Origin: Alnus glutinosa
Lineage: Eukaryota; Streptophyta; Magnoliopsida; Fagales; Betulaceae
DNA length: 64,000 nucleotides
Assembly (NCBI RefSeq): GCF_958979055.1
Contig: NC_084891.1
Coordinates: forward strand, 4,654,501 to 4,718,500
Direction of reading: 5' to 3'
A program made the translations under genes and the position numbers. Each line of letters begins with the position of its first letter. Within the stretch, counting starts at the first letter, position 1. The notes beneath the pieces were generated by a model. That model did no database searches and was not told the DNA's origin. It saw only the letters and a list, made by a program, of their open reading frames with translations. Of this stretch, positions 21,127-34,095 are shown piece by piece.

Positions 21127-21320
21127 TGTTAGGAAGGTTAGGATTATTTCTACTCTATAAAAGCATCTTGACAGAATAACAATTTCTATCAATTGCCATA
21201 AGCAATTTGTGGAGGACAGACCCACTCGAAGCGGTCATACCTTTCATTTTTCTAATTTATTTCTCCGATTTCCGTGAACAAGAACTACGGTTCTTATCAT
21301 CTGGTATCAGAGCAGTTCTT
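21127..21320 (+). mobile_element. Copia-type LTR and primer site upstream of UTP7
   Basis: A 173-bp LTR-like block (21127-21299, TGTTAGGAAGG...TCTTATCA) is followed two bases later by TGGTATCAGAGC (21302), the classic copia primer site. Its TATA-like TATAAAAG lies near 21157. It points away from UTP7, and the UTP7 start codon is only 50 bp to its left. No gag or pol is recognisable downstream, so it is a relic. The first 21 bases are the same as the start of the LTR at 11332. Confidence 0.6.
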
Positions 21321-21772
21321 TTTTGGGTGTTTTTCTATACGGTGCAGTGAGCCATCGTGCGAGTGGATTACCTGTGCAAAGTGGTGATCGACGAGGAGGT
21401 GGACCGCTCGTGGTAAAGCTGTGCTGTGCTGGGGTGCAGCACGATTTTCCGGGGGCTGACGCGGTGGCTGACGGCGTTCTCTCCGGCGGAGGGGAAAGCT
21501 GGAAGCGGCGGCGTGCAGCCGTGGGAACCAACCGTTGGCGCTGCAAATTTGAGGGTTCCTAACAAAGAGCAAGTAAAAATGTGCGAGCTTTTGAGACCGA
21601 GGTTTAGGGGTTTAGGTGAGGTGAGATCTTGTGTTTTCGTCTTTTATGTTATTTGGTGTGATTTGCTGACGTGTTTCTTTTCTATTGGAGGGCTCAAATG
21701 ACTTGTGTCAACCGTGATGAATGACCGGTTATTTCTTAAGAGTAACGCTACACACATTTTCTTTTTTTATAA
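21321..21772. other. Probable decayed copia leader
   Basis: GC-richer than its surroundings, with several short overlapping open frames and no recognisable protein. Its place after the LTR and primer site suggests an untranslated leader. No gene is claimed. Confidence 0.35.
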
Positions 21773-22721
21773 GGAAAAAGTACACATAACTCCCTCAAAC
21801 TATCACATCATTGTCAATGTACCCCCCAAACTACCAATTGTATCAATCTCCCCCCTTAAACTACCAGAAAATGTCAATGTCCCCCTAATGACAAAAATGT
21901 CCTTCATAAAATTATTAAAATAAAATAAAAATTAAAAAAAAAAACTATTAAAAAAATATAAAATAACAAAAAATTATTCCAAAAAAAAATTAAAAATTAA
22001 AACTGTTTTTTATTTTTATTTTTAAATAATAATTTTCAGTTTTTTTTCCTTTTTTTTTTAAAAAAAAAAAATTGTTCTTTTTGGTTTTTTTAATTAAATA
22101 AAAACTGGTTTTCTTTTCATTTGTTTTAATTTTTAAAAAATAAATAAATAAATTTCAGTTATTTTTTGTTTTTTCGTTTTTTTTTTCTTTAAAAAAAATG
22201 TTCTTTTTCCTTTTTTAATTTAATAAAAACTGGTTTTTTAAAAAATAAATAAATAAATAAATTTCAGTTATTTTTTGTTTCTTCGTTTTTTTTCTTTAAA
22301 AAAATTTGTTATTTGTCTTTTTTTAATTTAATAAAAACTGGTTTTTCTTTTTTATTTTTTTCATTTGTTTTTTTAAAAAAAAAAAATTCAGTTATTTTTT
22401 GTTTACTTTTTTAAAAAAAAAAAAATTAAAAAATTTGTTCTTTTTTTAAAATTTTTTTTTCTTTTTTTATTTAATTTTATTTAATTATTTAATTATTATT
22501 TTATTTAATTTTTTTAGTTTTAGTTTTAATTTTTTTTGTATTTATGAGGACATTTTTGCCTTATTCAAAAAAAAATTAGGGTCATTTTTGTCTTTTTGTT
22601 AGTCTTAAGAGGGACATTGACATTTTATGGTAGTTTAAGGGGGGAGATTGACACAATTGGTAATTTATGGGGTACATTGACAATTGAATGGTAGTTTGAG
22701 GGGGTTATGTGTACTTTTCCC
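21773..22721. mobile_element. Fold-back (MULE-MITE-like) element, 949 bp
   Basis: Left end GGAAAAAGTACACATAACTC is mirrored at the right end, and the arms carry repeated phrases such as TTGTCAATGTACCCCC in inverted order. The flanks are exact 9-bp duplications, TTTTTATAA (21764-21772 and 22722-22730). The core is A- and T-runs with three or four repeats of the AAAACTGGTTTT type. The element at 48267-48828 belongs to the same family. Confidence 0.85.
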
Positions 22722-22730
22722 TTTTTATAA

Positions 22731-23569
22731 TCTTTTTCACATTTTTTTAGGTTACTTTGAAAGCCACCATTGAATTTTGAATGGTCTTTATTTCAATGAT
22801 AGTTTTAAAAGCCACCTAATAAAGTGTAAAAATGGGTGTGACTGAACTAGAGTAGGAGAGAGACATAGGAACGGATAAATGGATGTGTTTGATCTCTTTT
22901 TTTTTTCAATTGATTCGATGTTTTCGTCTAAATTTGTTATGATGTAATACGCTAATGTAGCCTAATGTTATTGGAGGGCACAATATACCTAGTTTATGTT
23001 ATGTCTTTATAGAAGTTATTCTTTATTTCTTATTCAGATAATTTTTTTTCGCACAAACCCAACTAGATTAAAAACAAACAAATAAAAACGGTAAGTAGGG
23101 TACATCATACAAGAACCAAAGGGCTAGCAATTTGCGTTGACGTGTTAGATTCAAGTTGTGTTAAGACATGAATATAAGACTATAAGTCATTCTAAACCCA
23201 ACCTATTTAATCAAACGAATCAGACCCTCAACCTGAGCCACAATTTCATGTTGAATTCGTATCGGATTCGCGAATTGTGCAAAAATTTGCCAGCCATAAG
23301 ATCTACTGCATTCAAGTAGTTATCTATTTTCATTACCAGTGAATTATCCTAAACATAATCTGATTATGCCACACCACCAGAAGTTGATTTAATTTATTTT
23401 CAATGTTGGGGATTCTGTATTATAATATCCCTTGATAAAAACAGAGCATCAGTAAGGCCTATATGTCAACACATAAACAAGATGAAAAATGGCAATGATA
23501 TATAGTAGCTTTGTATTTGTTCTCTTGTTATTGGGAGTGATAATTTTGTAAAATTAATTGATCAATATA
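22731..23569. other. Intergenic DNA between UTP7 and the RimM-like gene
   Basis: AT-rich sequence with no recognisable gene. It should contain the 3' UTR and poly(A) signal of the RimM-like gene near its right end (minus strand). Confidence 0.4.
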
Positions 23570-26500
23570 TTAGTCTGTGATCTCCATTACACAAACCTTA
23601 TCAAAAGAACAGGCATTTAGGGAACTGTAAATCGTAGAACAAAGCTCATATGAGTTGGAGGATGAGGGGATAACATCAACCCACTCTTTGTTAACCTTTT
23701 CAACATGAGAATTTGGCTTTTGGATTGCAAAGAACTGGAGCTTATCGATCCATCTCGTTAACTTCTTCATAAAGTTCATCGAGAATATCACGTCGAAACT
23801 TCCCTCAAAATCTTCTGCATATTTTGATATTTTGATCCCGAGATCTGCTTCGCGCGAATTAACAAAGCCAAGAAGAAGTGAGTTCATGCCAATGTATCTT
23901 TGACTGGTGCTGCATACCTGCAAGAACATATGAAGCACAACAAATATATTAGATGTATGAAGAGATGGTAAAGAAAGATTAGAATGCAGCCTGACATCTG
24001 AAGCTCTCTTTCACCTTGTGTCATTATAGGGAGAGACAACCATATAAATGGTGTATATTCTTTTCAAGCAACAGATTTTGTTCTCTTCATGTAAATATGA
24101 AACAGAAAGATAACACTCAAATATTAGAAGGGTAAATCAGAACAACATTTTTTTACAAATAAGCATCAGTTTCACTAGCATATGATCCCAGAGGAAAGTT
24201 TGAAAATAAAGCGAGGTTGAGGTTGAGGTTGAGGTTGAGGTTGAGATGACCCCATGATAGACACACTGACTTAACAGGGTTAGATACAATCATTTCGGCG
24301 TCTGCATGTGTCCTTCCTTTTACATACCATCCATAGGTAAATGTTTTCCATGGTTAACATGCATTCACTTGTGAATGTTTATTGGCTAAAAAGAATCAAT
24401 GAAAAGCATACATGACTCTAGCAACATAAACCCCTAGACTTTCTGAAAGCCATAAGCAAAGTTAGAGCCTAGAGGCATATGCAACTCTTTTTACAAGTCC
24501 AAATTATTTCTGTGTTTTCAGTGACAAGGGGAAAAAGGAAATGGAAATTTTTTTAAAAAAATAAATAAATAATAAAAAAGGTTGCTCCACAAAAAGCAAA
24601 CTGTATAAAATTGGTCCAAAGTCTCTCAAGTACAATCCCCAAGAGACCTTAACAACTGGCTAGGCTAGCACCTTCAGGCTTCAGCATGTAAATTTTAAAT
24701 TGTGTCACAACACAATCTGAACAGTATAATGAATATCTAACCTCAATGTACTCCACACCAATTTCGCTAAGATTATCTGGAATGTTGTGCAATGAAAGCA
24801 AGCTAATAACTCCACCAGAACCAACAGGTGATTGGAGTATTTCCCATGGAGATTTCATCAAAATCTTATGCCTGTTCTGTTCTTCCAGCGAACTGCTAAC
24901 AACTGGCAGCTTCTCTTCTTTCAGAAACCAGACCTATGAGAGGATTAGACCATATGAAAGCCAAGTAAGCAGCATATAGAAGACGAGTAATCACAAATCT
25001 TAGTTGAAATGATATCAATTGGGACTTCTTAGAAGACAACAAAACACATTCCTATATGCAAGTTAAGTAGGAAGCTATATCCCTTTTTTTTTTACCACAA
25101 AATACAAACATTTACCCTCTTTAAAATTCTAGCACAAATTGCACATATCAAAGGGGGTCAGATGACCCTCAAGACTCTATGGCACACGATTAGATTGAAC
25201 CATGCACACCATGGTTGTGCAAGGCCATTCCATAAAAGGTTGTAAAAGCTGTTTTTTAAAAACAGTTTGAATTTGACTCTAGTTTTGAGAAGCTGAAACA
25301 TAGGAATGCTTAAAAGGTTATAATCTTGCATATTTATCTAATTTACGCTGTTAAGCATTGACTCTCCATGGTATCCTTAATAACAGACCTGATAAAGACA
25401 ACAATGGAAACTACTCGTACAGTACCATGACTTTAAAACATTCAATTTTCCTAAGCCAAAAAAAAAGAAAGAAGAAAGATACTCTGAAATGAGTTCACTC
25501 ATTAAGCAACACATCTCAAACTATAAAGAGGTATTCTTCATGTGATGCTGCAAATGCTGACCTTTTGGGATTCAAAGCCAAAGTAATCGTTATCAGAGAA
25601 CAGCTTTCTTAATGATTGGATTCCAACAGCTGAGGAAACCAAAATCAAGGGTACAGATGCATGGTCTTCTATCTGCAATGGACATAGTTCATCAGATTAA
25701 GTTGAAAAAAAAATCTCTAAACGAGACTACACAAAAATTTAAAGAGTCCAAATTAAAATGCTTATCTTAGTGGAGAGCTAATGCTACTTAAGTAGCTTTC
25801 TGCCTAAGAAATTGGAGCATGTTTAGGCTAAAAGCAATCAAAAACTTCGTACGAGTCTTATGAAGAGCTTGATCTTGAGACCATTCTAACAGCCAGAGAA
25901 AGAGTAACTAAGTTGCCAGGGGTTCCGGGGGGGAAAGGGGGGCAAAATGCCGAAATTCTAATATTTGTACAAGAAATTGTTTTATTTACCAATTAGCCCA
26001 TTTAAAATAGCTTTGGTGCCCCAAAAGTTTTGGCATACGTTACTTTAAGTTTAAGAGCGCTCCATCAGTTGGGTCCCCAACAATTACTTCCTAGATCCAT
26101 CTTAATAACAATGCCCCTATTCTTTAACAGATATTGTGGAAAATGAACCTCTTAAAAGCTGTAGTTTCAATAAGGAAACATATACGATCAAGATTTAAAA
26201 CTGGAGTACAAAAGCAAAAAATCTTGATACACATAATAACAAAACATCCCCTTCACATGCAATTAGTAACACAATAGACAGGACATGACGTGATCATAAA
26301 TCAATAGCAAATACTACAATGAGAGAACATATAACAGATAGATTCTACATCAAAGAACATACAAGTTATAGATTTTTCATCTTTGTAAAATTTAATAGAA
26401 AATGATACAAATGAAAAACTAAAAATGAGTACCATACCACCTTTACAAAACTCTGATCATCAAAAAGCAATTTCTGGAGGGAAGATGGTGATGTCTCATA

Positions 26501-29500
26501 GTTTTCAGAGTCGACAAGATCAGAGTCATAGCCCCCTCCTTGCTTCTCACTTTCCTCCACAAATAAAACAATGGCCAATTTCCCTTTAGACATGAGATGG
26601 ACTCCCTTTTCTCGAAAAATCAAATTTGCACCCAACTTTTCCTTACTTGCACTTGAAGTGAGGCATTCTTCGGATATTTTCAGAGTACTTTTTGGCTTGG
26701 CTTCTGCGGCTTCAAACAACTCAGTTACATTCCATCTGATTCAAGAAATCAGGTGAAAGTAACAGGTTCAACACTTCTGGTAGAGTAAACAAAGGGAAAC
26801 AGCTTTGGTACTACAAATTGTAATGAACTAGCAAAAATATGTGTTCAATATATATATATATATATATTGAACACATAAACAACTGAATCACCATGTGTAC
26901 AAAAAGAGAGAGAAAATCCTAAATAGTATCAGATTTTTTATTTTTCTGAGCCTAAATAGTATCAGATATAAAGAAAAAATTTACAACCTTTCCAGCTCCC
27001 TACATAAATCCAATGATCTAATGTTCTTAGTGCATAATAACTTTACCTCTTAGAGGGTACATCAATATTCTGCAATGCCTGTTGAAGCAACTTGGAATTC
27101 ACACCAACAATCTGATCAGCAAGCAAGCTCGTTTGGGCTTTCTCCCCAAATCTAAACCCGTGAAATACATGTTGTTGCCCCATTTCACATAGTTTCTTTT
27201 TTGCTGCTATGAGGCGCTTCTGAAACTTTTTCCTTTCCTTCCACTCCTAAAATATATCAAAAAAATGAATGACTTTGACTCTACAGAAACCAATATATGC
27301 AAACAAATCTGGAAAAAAAAAGAAAAAAAAAAAAAAGAATAATAATAATCTACATTGGATAATGTACTATAGTGACCTCCACTGAAATTTTTTTAGAAGG
27401 CATATGTATAGTTCACTACAATGACAATAACATTTCAGTTTCAAAAAAGCGTCACTCTACTCAAGTCTCAAAATGTACAATGTTTCATCCCAATCACCCA
27501 CATTTTCTTCATATTCTACCCGCAGTCCCATATTAAAGACCAAAACAAATTAAAATATCATTAAAGGGATTAATTATAAATTGTATATTTTTAGGTGTGT
27601 AATTATACTTACACAAGTATCAAATATGCAATTTACATGAGATGAAACATTTATATTCAGATTTTCCATGTCTGTACCATAAACTATTAATTTCAGCTCT
27701 AGATCTACTTGCAAGGAAAGACATGTAAAGAGGGAAAACCCAACTAATCAAAACCAAATATTCAAGCTGCATTGGAATGGAGCTAGGTCCCAATTTAGAA
27801 CACTTCCAACTGCTTTATTCTAAAAGAGAATCAGCATTGATTGCCAGTAAGGAGCTTAGATAATATGAAAGTAAACTAGTAAAATTTTCTTCGACACAAG
27901 CCAATAAGAAAAGGAGAGAGGAAGTAATGTCCAAGCACATATGACCCACAGCATCGTAGAACCACCCAATTCACCTAGAACCACACAATTCACCTAGAAC
28001 CACCCACAGCATCGTACGAGTTCCCTTTCGTAATCGAGCTATGAAAGGAACTTTCAAGCCATGGAAGACAAGTACACAACAATTGCCTTCCCTCAAACAC
28101 ATATGTTATAAAGCAAGTTCACTGACCTTGCAGATAAATATCATTCAGGTAACTAGCACCTAGATAAAGAGGAGCAAGCAATTAAGGAAATAATATAACC
28201 CAAAAGAATCTGTAGATCATTGATAGTGGAAATGAAAACATATATATGCATACGAGCATCCAAAATACAGTTAGAAAAGCCAAAGTTTCGATTTGACCTT
28301 CCCGTTTACCCCACACACAAAAAAAAATCCAGTAAAATACACAACTTGGACATAATGCATGAATGTATTTAATTTTCGCAGAAAGTTGATATTACTTAAA
28401 AACTTTAATTAATCAGTAGTAGAAGTTAAAAGGAGTATGCCTCACAAGCTGTCGCCTTTCTTTCTTGGATCTTTCATCAAAGCGTAAATTTAACTCAAGG
28501 AGTCCCTGTGGGGGTGTAATCTGCATTTCTCTTCTATTCTCATCAACATCTGGAACAATTGCTTCAACAAATGGAATATACACAAGGTGATCAGATGCTA
28601 CTGTTTCTGTTGTCCTTGGCTTTCCAGTTTTATCCAGCATATTTACAGATGAATCAAGCTTGACATGTAAAATATCACTTGCCCCACTGTTGTAAATGTT
28701 AACAACAGTTCCCACAAATTCACCAGTTTCCTGAAAGGAGAAGCACAATTGATGCCTTCAAAATATCAAAGCTTGAGTCCCAAAAGAGGCAAAATTCATT
28801 AAAAAAAAAAAAAGAAAAAAAAAAAGAAAGAAAAGAAAAGAAAAGAAAGAAGAGAAAAATAACAAACAAATATGAAAAGAACCACAGCAGTAGAAGACTA
28901 AACATGATAACAAGCACATCTATTGTGTGTGTCCGTGTATATAAAATATACATTTCCGTGTACACACATATATATATAAACAACGTATATCATCTTTTAA
29001 GAAAATCATCTTGTCATTTTGTACCATAAACCAAACACAATGTCAAAGTCCAAGTTATGTAGTGAAGAAATTTTTATTTGTACCAACTCTTCTGAAACAG
29101 ACAGACCTTCGGACTACAAATAAAACGCTTGTTAAAAATAACACATGGAATTGATCTGTATAAAATAATAATAAGCACAAACCTTAAGAACAACTCTCAT
29201 GCCAATAAGATCACGAGTATAAAATTCGCCTTCATCCAACTCTGGCCTATCTTCTTCCCTGACAAGAAAAGTTGAGCCCACAAGCTGCTTAGCCTGAACA
29301 CATTTCAAAAAATCACAACAACAGGTATGCATGTTAATATGATAAAATGGGCTACATGAATACTGTGAGTATCTCCATAACACTGCCAAAAATGTCAAGT
29401 TTATAACAAGAAGGACAAGAATCTTGGAAAGAATAAAATGGCCAACCCTGAGCATTTGGGATATGCTCATTGAGTCAAGTTGAGTTTGAGTTACAATGAG

Positions 29501-31181
29501 ACAAGGTAACTTCAAAATCTTAAAGGGACTTCCTTTTTTTTTCTCTAGAAGCTTGTATAGCACAATGCACAATTACACCATCCAATTTGAAGTCGCACTA
29601 ACCTTCTACAAAAATATTTTGATGAAAGGCTCAAATGAGTTAATTTTCAGTCAGAAAGCAAGGGCTTTGATTATTATTGCTCACCTTTTCGATAGTGTGG
29701 CTCAACTTAAAAGACAAAAGATAAGCTCCTGATTTGAAAAAGATCAACCTTTCTGTCAACATATACTAATAATCACCTTCCATTTGATGTAGCTGTTAGT
29801 TATCAATACATCATAATTTTTTTTATATATAATTTTTTAATTAAAGCAAACAAGTTTCAACAATGTTGATGAAGAAATGTACCGACGGAAGACTAAGAAT
29901 AAAGCTCAACAATCTAACATATACATGATGGTTTTTTGCCAGAAGAAGGCTCAAACTTGTATGCCTTCCTCCTTCCTAAATAGATAACAAAATTTCTTCA
30001 CGAGACCTCCACAAACAACATCCAAATATACCTTCTATACATATTCAATGGAATCAGAAGCAAACGTACTAAGACGAGTAAAAGAGACAAAACAAAACAA
30101 ACAAACAAAAACAAATGTTATAGTAAACCTCACCTGGTCCTCTGTGTCAATTCCTCTGAATCTAAGTATCCAGCTCTTCTGCCCAGGGTGTCCTCTTCCC
30201 TCTACCAATTCAACTTCTCGAACTACCTCTTGACCCAAAACTCGTTGCTTTAACCATCTTCTTCCAGGCTAATAAGATTAAAACAATGCTTTTCATAACA
30301 TAATGCAGAATACTCAAGAACAAGCGGCCAAATATAAGAAGTCTTCTGAAAAAATAGTTTGTTTTACCTTAGAAAACCGCAATTCAGGAAAATCGGTGCT
30401 GGGTTTCACACGAATCTCTCCTTGAAGTCCATGAACATTATATATGTACCCAATTTCAACAAACTCTGATCCAGTCTTAGAGGTTTCATAAGCCTCCTGA
30501 GTAGCTGAAGCATCAAAACAAACAATAAAGTATACCCTTTATATGACTGAGTACAAAAGGATATCAAACGTCAGGGAATTAGAAAGTATTGATCTGAAAA
30601 AGGTTATTGTAACTGAAGTGGAATTGTTAACGATAACTTAATTGCACCAGAATTACATTTAGAAAAGAAAAGAATAACTTCTCCTGACCCATTAATGCGC
30701 TGATATTTCCATAAACATGCATGTGTACGTAAAATGAATATGTTCTATACGCAATTCCTTTTTTTAACATTATCTCGAGAATCCAGATGCTCAAGTGAAG
30801 TAAACCTCACTTCAAACTCACACTCCCAAAACTGTACACTTCTTCGATCTCTATAGTTTACACAGCCATGCAGTGAGAAAAAAGCCAAAAAAAAAAAAAA
30901 TCAACATCTAATAAAGCATCCAACCAGAGCGAGTTCTGATTAATCTCGCTGATATGCTAAAACCTTTTATACTTAATGTTGAATAAACAAACTTCTAATC
31001 ATAGAAATCCAGGATATAGATAACAGTCCAAAAAAGATTCTTACATGATATAAAACCATGAAGAATTGAGAATTCTAACACAGCACTACCTGTTCAACAA
31101 ACTCAAGCCAGAGCCAATTCACAAACAAACACACACGACATCACACAAAAGACTAATTATTCCAATTAAACACATAAACAA

Positions 31182-31269
<88 letters not shown>

Positions 31270-31636
31270 AATTTCTATAAATTCCTAATCAAGCTCACTA
31301 CTTTCACCCACTTCCTGAGTTTCCAAGCCACAAAACTGAAAAATGAAACAAACCCACTACCCAAAAGACCAAACAAACCAAAAAGAATTATAATTTACCA
31401 GTGCTGTGCGGAGTAGGAAGGGCAAGCCTGAAACTTTGCAGACGGTTCCAGGGCCAATGAACAGAGTGGGAGGCTATGGCCGTCCGGGTGGTTCGGTTTC
31501 GAAACGGAGCTCCGAGTAGCTGACTGGTCGAAAGAGTGGTGGGTAACGAAAGAAGCGAGTTTGAAGAACAGAGAGGTGAAGCTCTCTGCATCATTTTTGC
31601 TTGGCCACTGCGTTTCAGTGGTTCACTCCAGAGCAA
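23570..31636 (-). CDS. RimM-type ribosome maturation factor fused to a UDPGP-like domain
   Basis: Ten exons in frame: 31636-31399, 30504-30368, 30268-30134, 29293-29183, 28730-28446, 27246-27047, 26735-26441, 25672-25562, 24933-24742, 23917-23570; 683 aa (start could instead be ATG 31594). Residues 1-80 are rich in S, T and R, like a plastid transit peptide. Next comes the RimM N-domain (EIGYIYNVHGLQGEIRVKP) and PRC barrel (FYTRDLIGMRVV, LVYIPFVEAIVPDVD). From about residue 370 the protein resembles UDP-GlcNAc pyrophosphorylases (VPLILVSSAVGIQ, KSPWEILQSPVGSGGVISLL), but the GG-G-T-R nucleotide loop is absent after GKLAIVLFVEES. This fusion is known in plants. RimM helps mature the 30S subunit, here probably in chloroplasts; the second domain may be non-catalytic. 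Confidence 0.9.
31183..31267. repeat. (TA)n microsatellite
   Basis: About 42 TA units in intron 1 of the RimM-like gene. Other TA tracts lie at about 35312-35352, 48449-48506, 49942-49978 and 55578-55617. Confidence 0.95.
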
Positions 31637-32516
31637 AAAAATATAAAATCTAATAAAAATATAAATATTTGTTTTTTAACAAAAATAAAACAAAGAGCGG
31701 GGCAGCCACCCTTTGTATTTTTTATTTTTTAAAAAAACTAATATCTTTATTTTATTTATTTGTATATTTTTTTAATTGACTCGTGTCATCTTTCTATTAA
31801 GCATAATGTAGCTGACCAACGAAATTTGTTAACTTTTGAATGGAAAATGTGTTCAGGGATTAATTTATAATTATTGTTTATCACGAGAATCTCAAATAAA
31901 TTTTTTGAGCTACAGGAAATAAAAAATAATTATGACTAACCTCAAAAACTAATGATGTAATTATTCATTTTTTTAAATTACTGTTAGATACGTGGGACAA
32001 TAGTAATTTTGAAAAATAAAAAGATAAGAGAGTAACATATATCTATATAAGTACGTATTTTACATCTCTTTCTCATTTCCCCCTCAGTAATTCGAGCCCA
32101 TCGGAGGAGTGCACGTGTCATATCATTGTCCCGAATAAAATATAAAATAAGGACAAGAATTAACATCTACCCATTAAATGGCTTATTAGGTCCAAAATCA
32201 CATAAAAGGCAAGCAATTAAAAGAGAAAGATTCTCTTCATTTTAAATGAATTAAATAGTATTTATTTTACCGTCGATATTTAAAATTTGTGCATCTAATA
32301 GTGTACTTTATGTTAATATTATCACATCTTTAAAAAAAAATTAAATAATGTAACATCATTTATACCGTTCCGTTATAAACTTATATGTATTAATTTTAAA
32401 TCTTAATCATTATATGAATACTAGACCTATTTGGAACCCCCCCTCCTCCCCTCTTCTTTAAAAAAGTCAACTTCAAAACATTTCATTTTTTATATCACAT
32501 CAATTACTTTTTATAT
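31637..32516. other. Intergenic DNA upstream of the RimM-like gene
   Basis: This AT-rich stretch must include the promoter of the minus-strand RimM-like gene near 31640-31900, but I recognise no clear TATA box or other element. No gene is seen. Confidence 0.4.
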
Positions 32517-32678
32517 GGAATAATGTTTCTTGCACAATTTTTGCACAACTCTAACAACTTTTATTAAGATTAGTCATTGGATATTTATGGCTCACATGTA
32601 GAAAAATAGATTTAATGGTTGATCATAAAAAAAAAAAAATTGTTCGACTTGTACAAAAGTTGTGCAATAAACATTATT
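32517..32678. mobile_element. Small fold-back MITE
   Basis: The ends GGAATAATGTTTCTTGCACAA and TTGTGCAATAAACATTATT are inverted copies. Exact 9-bp flanks TTTTTATAT lie at 32508-32516 and 32679-32687. It is 162 bp. A further inverted-repeat block, with CCTAAGACGCAACTCTT mirrored as AAGAGTTGTGTCTTAGG, follows at about 32699-32865. Confidence 0.7.
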
Positions 32679-32974
32679 TTTTTATATCACATCGATGAGA
32701 TATTATACATTGTCACCCTAAGACGCAACTCTTGATCACCTTACCCACGTGACAATTTTTATTTTTTATTTTTTTAAAGTAAAAAAACCCTAAAGCTAGC
32801 TAGGGGAAAAGTTGCAACGTTGGCAATGCGATTAAGAGTTGTGTCTTAGGATGTCAAAATATCATATCAATTACTTTTTAACAATTTTTTTCATTTTTCC
32901 TTACAAAAAATTCAAAAAAAAATTTATACTTTATATCACATCAATCATTTTTTTAATAGTTTTTATTACTATTA

Positions 32975-33007
<33 letters not shown>

Positions 33008-34095
33008 TAGGGGTGGGTATCGGGTAAGTCGGTGTCGGAAACCCCTTCACCGACTTCCGACCGAAATAGTCGGGTAAAGTCGGGGAATTACCGGACTTTA
33101 TTCCGAGAAAGAAATTTTTCGACATTTTCGGATAATTCGAAAGAATCGAAAAAATCGGTGAAGGGAGGTCGGAAAAATCAGTAGGATTACATATTTTCTG
33201 CCTAAAATTCCAACAAAGTGAACAAAGATTACAGATTACAGATTCACCACACCATTCATTCAACAAGATTATAGATTTACAGCCTAAGATTACAACAAAG
33301 TGAACAAACCCAATAACCCAAATCCGCCGAAAATGAATAAATCAAAGAAAAAAGAGGAAAAAATGAGCGGGAGTGCGGGACTGGTTTAACCGATGCCGAT
33401 GGCTCGAATCTCGATTCAGTTGAAGACGAGAGTGAGAGAGACGTTCTAGATCCCCGTCTCCCGTCAGTCACTGCATCATCTGAGAAGAGAGAGAGAAAGA
33501 AAGACGTGCGGCTGGCGGGCTGGGCGTTGGCCGTGGCCAGCTGAGCAAGGCAGGCGGGCAGTAGGTGGGCGTGAGTCGTGAGCGGCGGCTTAGCGTGGGC
33601 GTGGGCGGACGAGCGGCTGGGAGTGATTCTAGGGTTTTTTTAAGGGAGGCAGCACTGCAGCAGAAGGGGCCGGCAGAAGGGCTGGGTTGAGACTTGAGAA
33701 ATGTAGGGTTTTGCAAAAAATATGAATATATACCAATGAGAGTTTGGAAAATGACGTCATGGGTACAGGGTACTAGCCTACTGGGTAGTGGGTTTTAGTA
33801 TATAGAAAACGACGTCGTGGGTAATGGTAATGGGTACTGAGTTTTAGACTAAAAGAGAACAGCGGCAAAAAAAAAAATCTAGTAGACTAATTCTATTATA
33901 TACACTGTCGGTTGGTCGGTAACCGACGGAAATTTTGTTTTCTTCCGATTACCGACCAACAATGTAATCGGAAATAATTTTAACTTCGAATTTCGAATTT
34001 TTTTTTTTTTGGGTAAGCGGTAGGCGGTCGAAGTCGGTTTGGTGGCGGTCGGTAAATTTTCGGTAGTCGGTAATCGGATAATTTGCCCACCCCTA
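33008..34095. mobile_element. Non-autonomous hAT-like element
   Basis: The ends TAGGGGTGGGTATC and GTTTGCCCACCCCTA-like (ATTTGCCCACCCCTA) are inverted; TAGGGGTGGGCAA is a frequent hAT terminus. Eight-base flanks CACACACA lie on both sides, though they sit in a CA-rich tract. Subterminal regions are dense in GGTCGGT/ACCGACC motifs, as in hAT transposase-binding regions. The middle (33370-33720) is GC-richer with short open frames but no transposase. Confidence 0.7.

Noticed and set aside
21302-21313. tRNA-like TGGTATCAGAGC
   Set aside because: It is a retroelement primer site (complement of initiator tRNA-Met), not part of a tRNA gene; no cloverleaf is present. The same applies at 11227-11237 and 46153.
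31066-31416. 116-codon frame with long YI repeats
   Set aside because: It is a translation of a TA microsatellite in intron 1 of the RimM-like gene.
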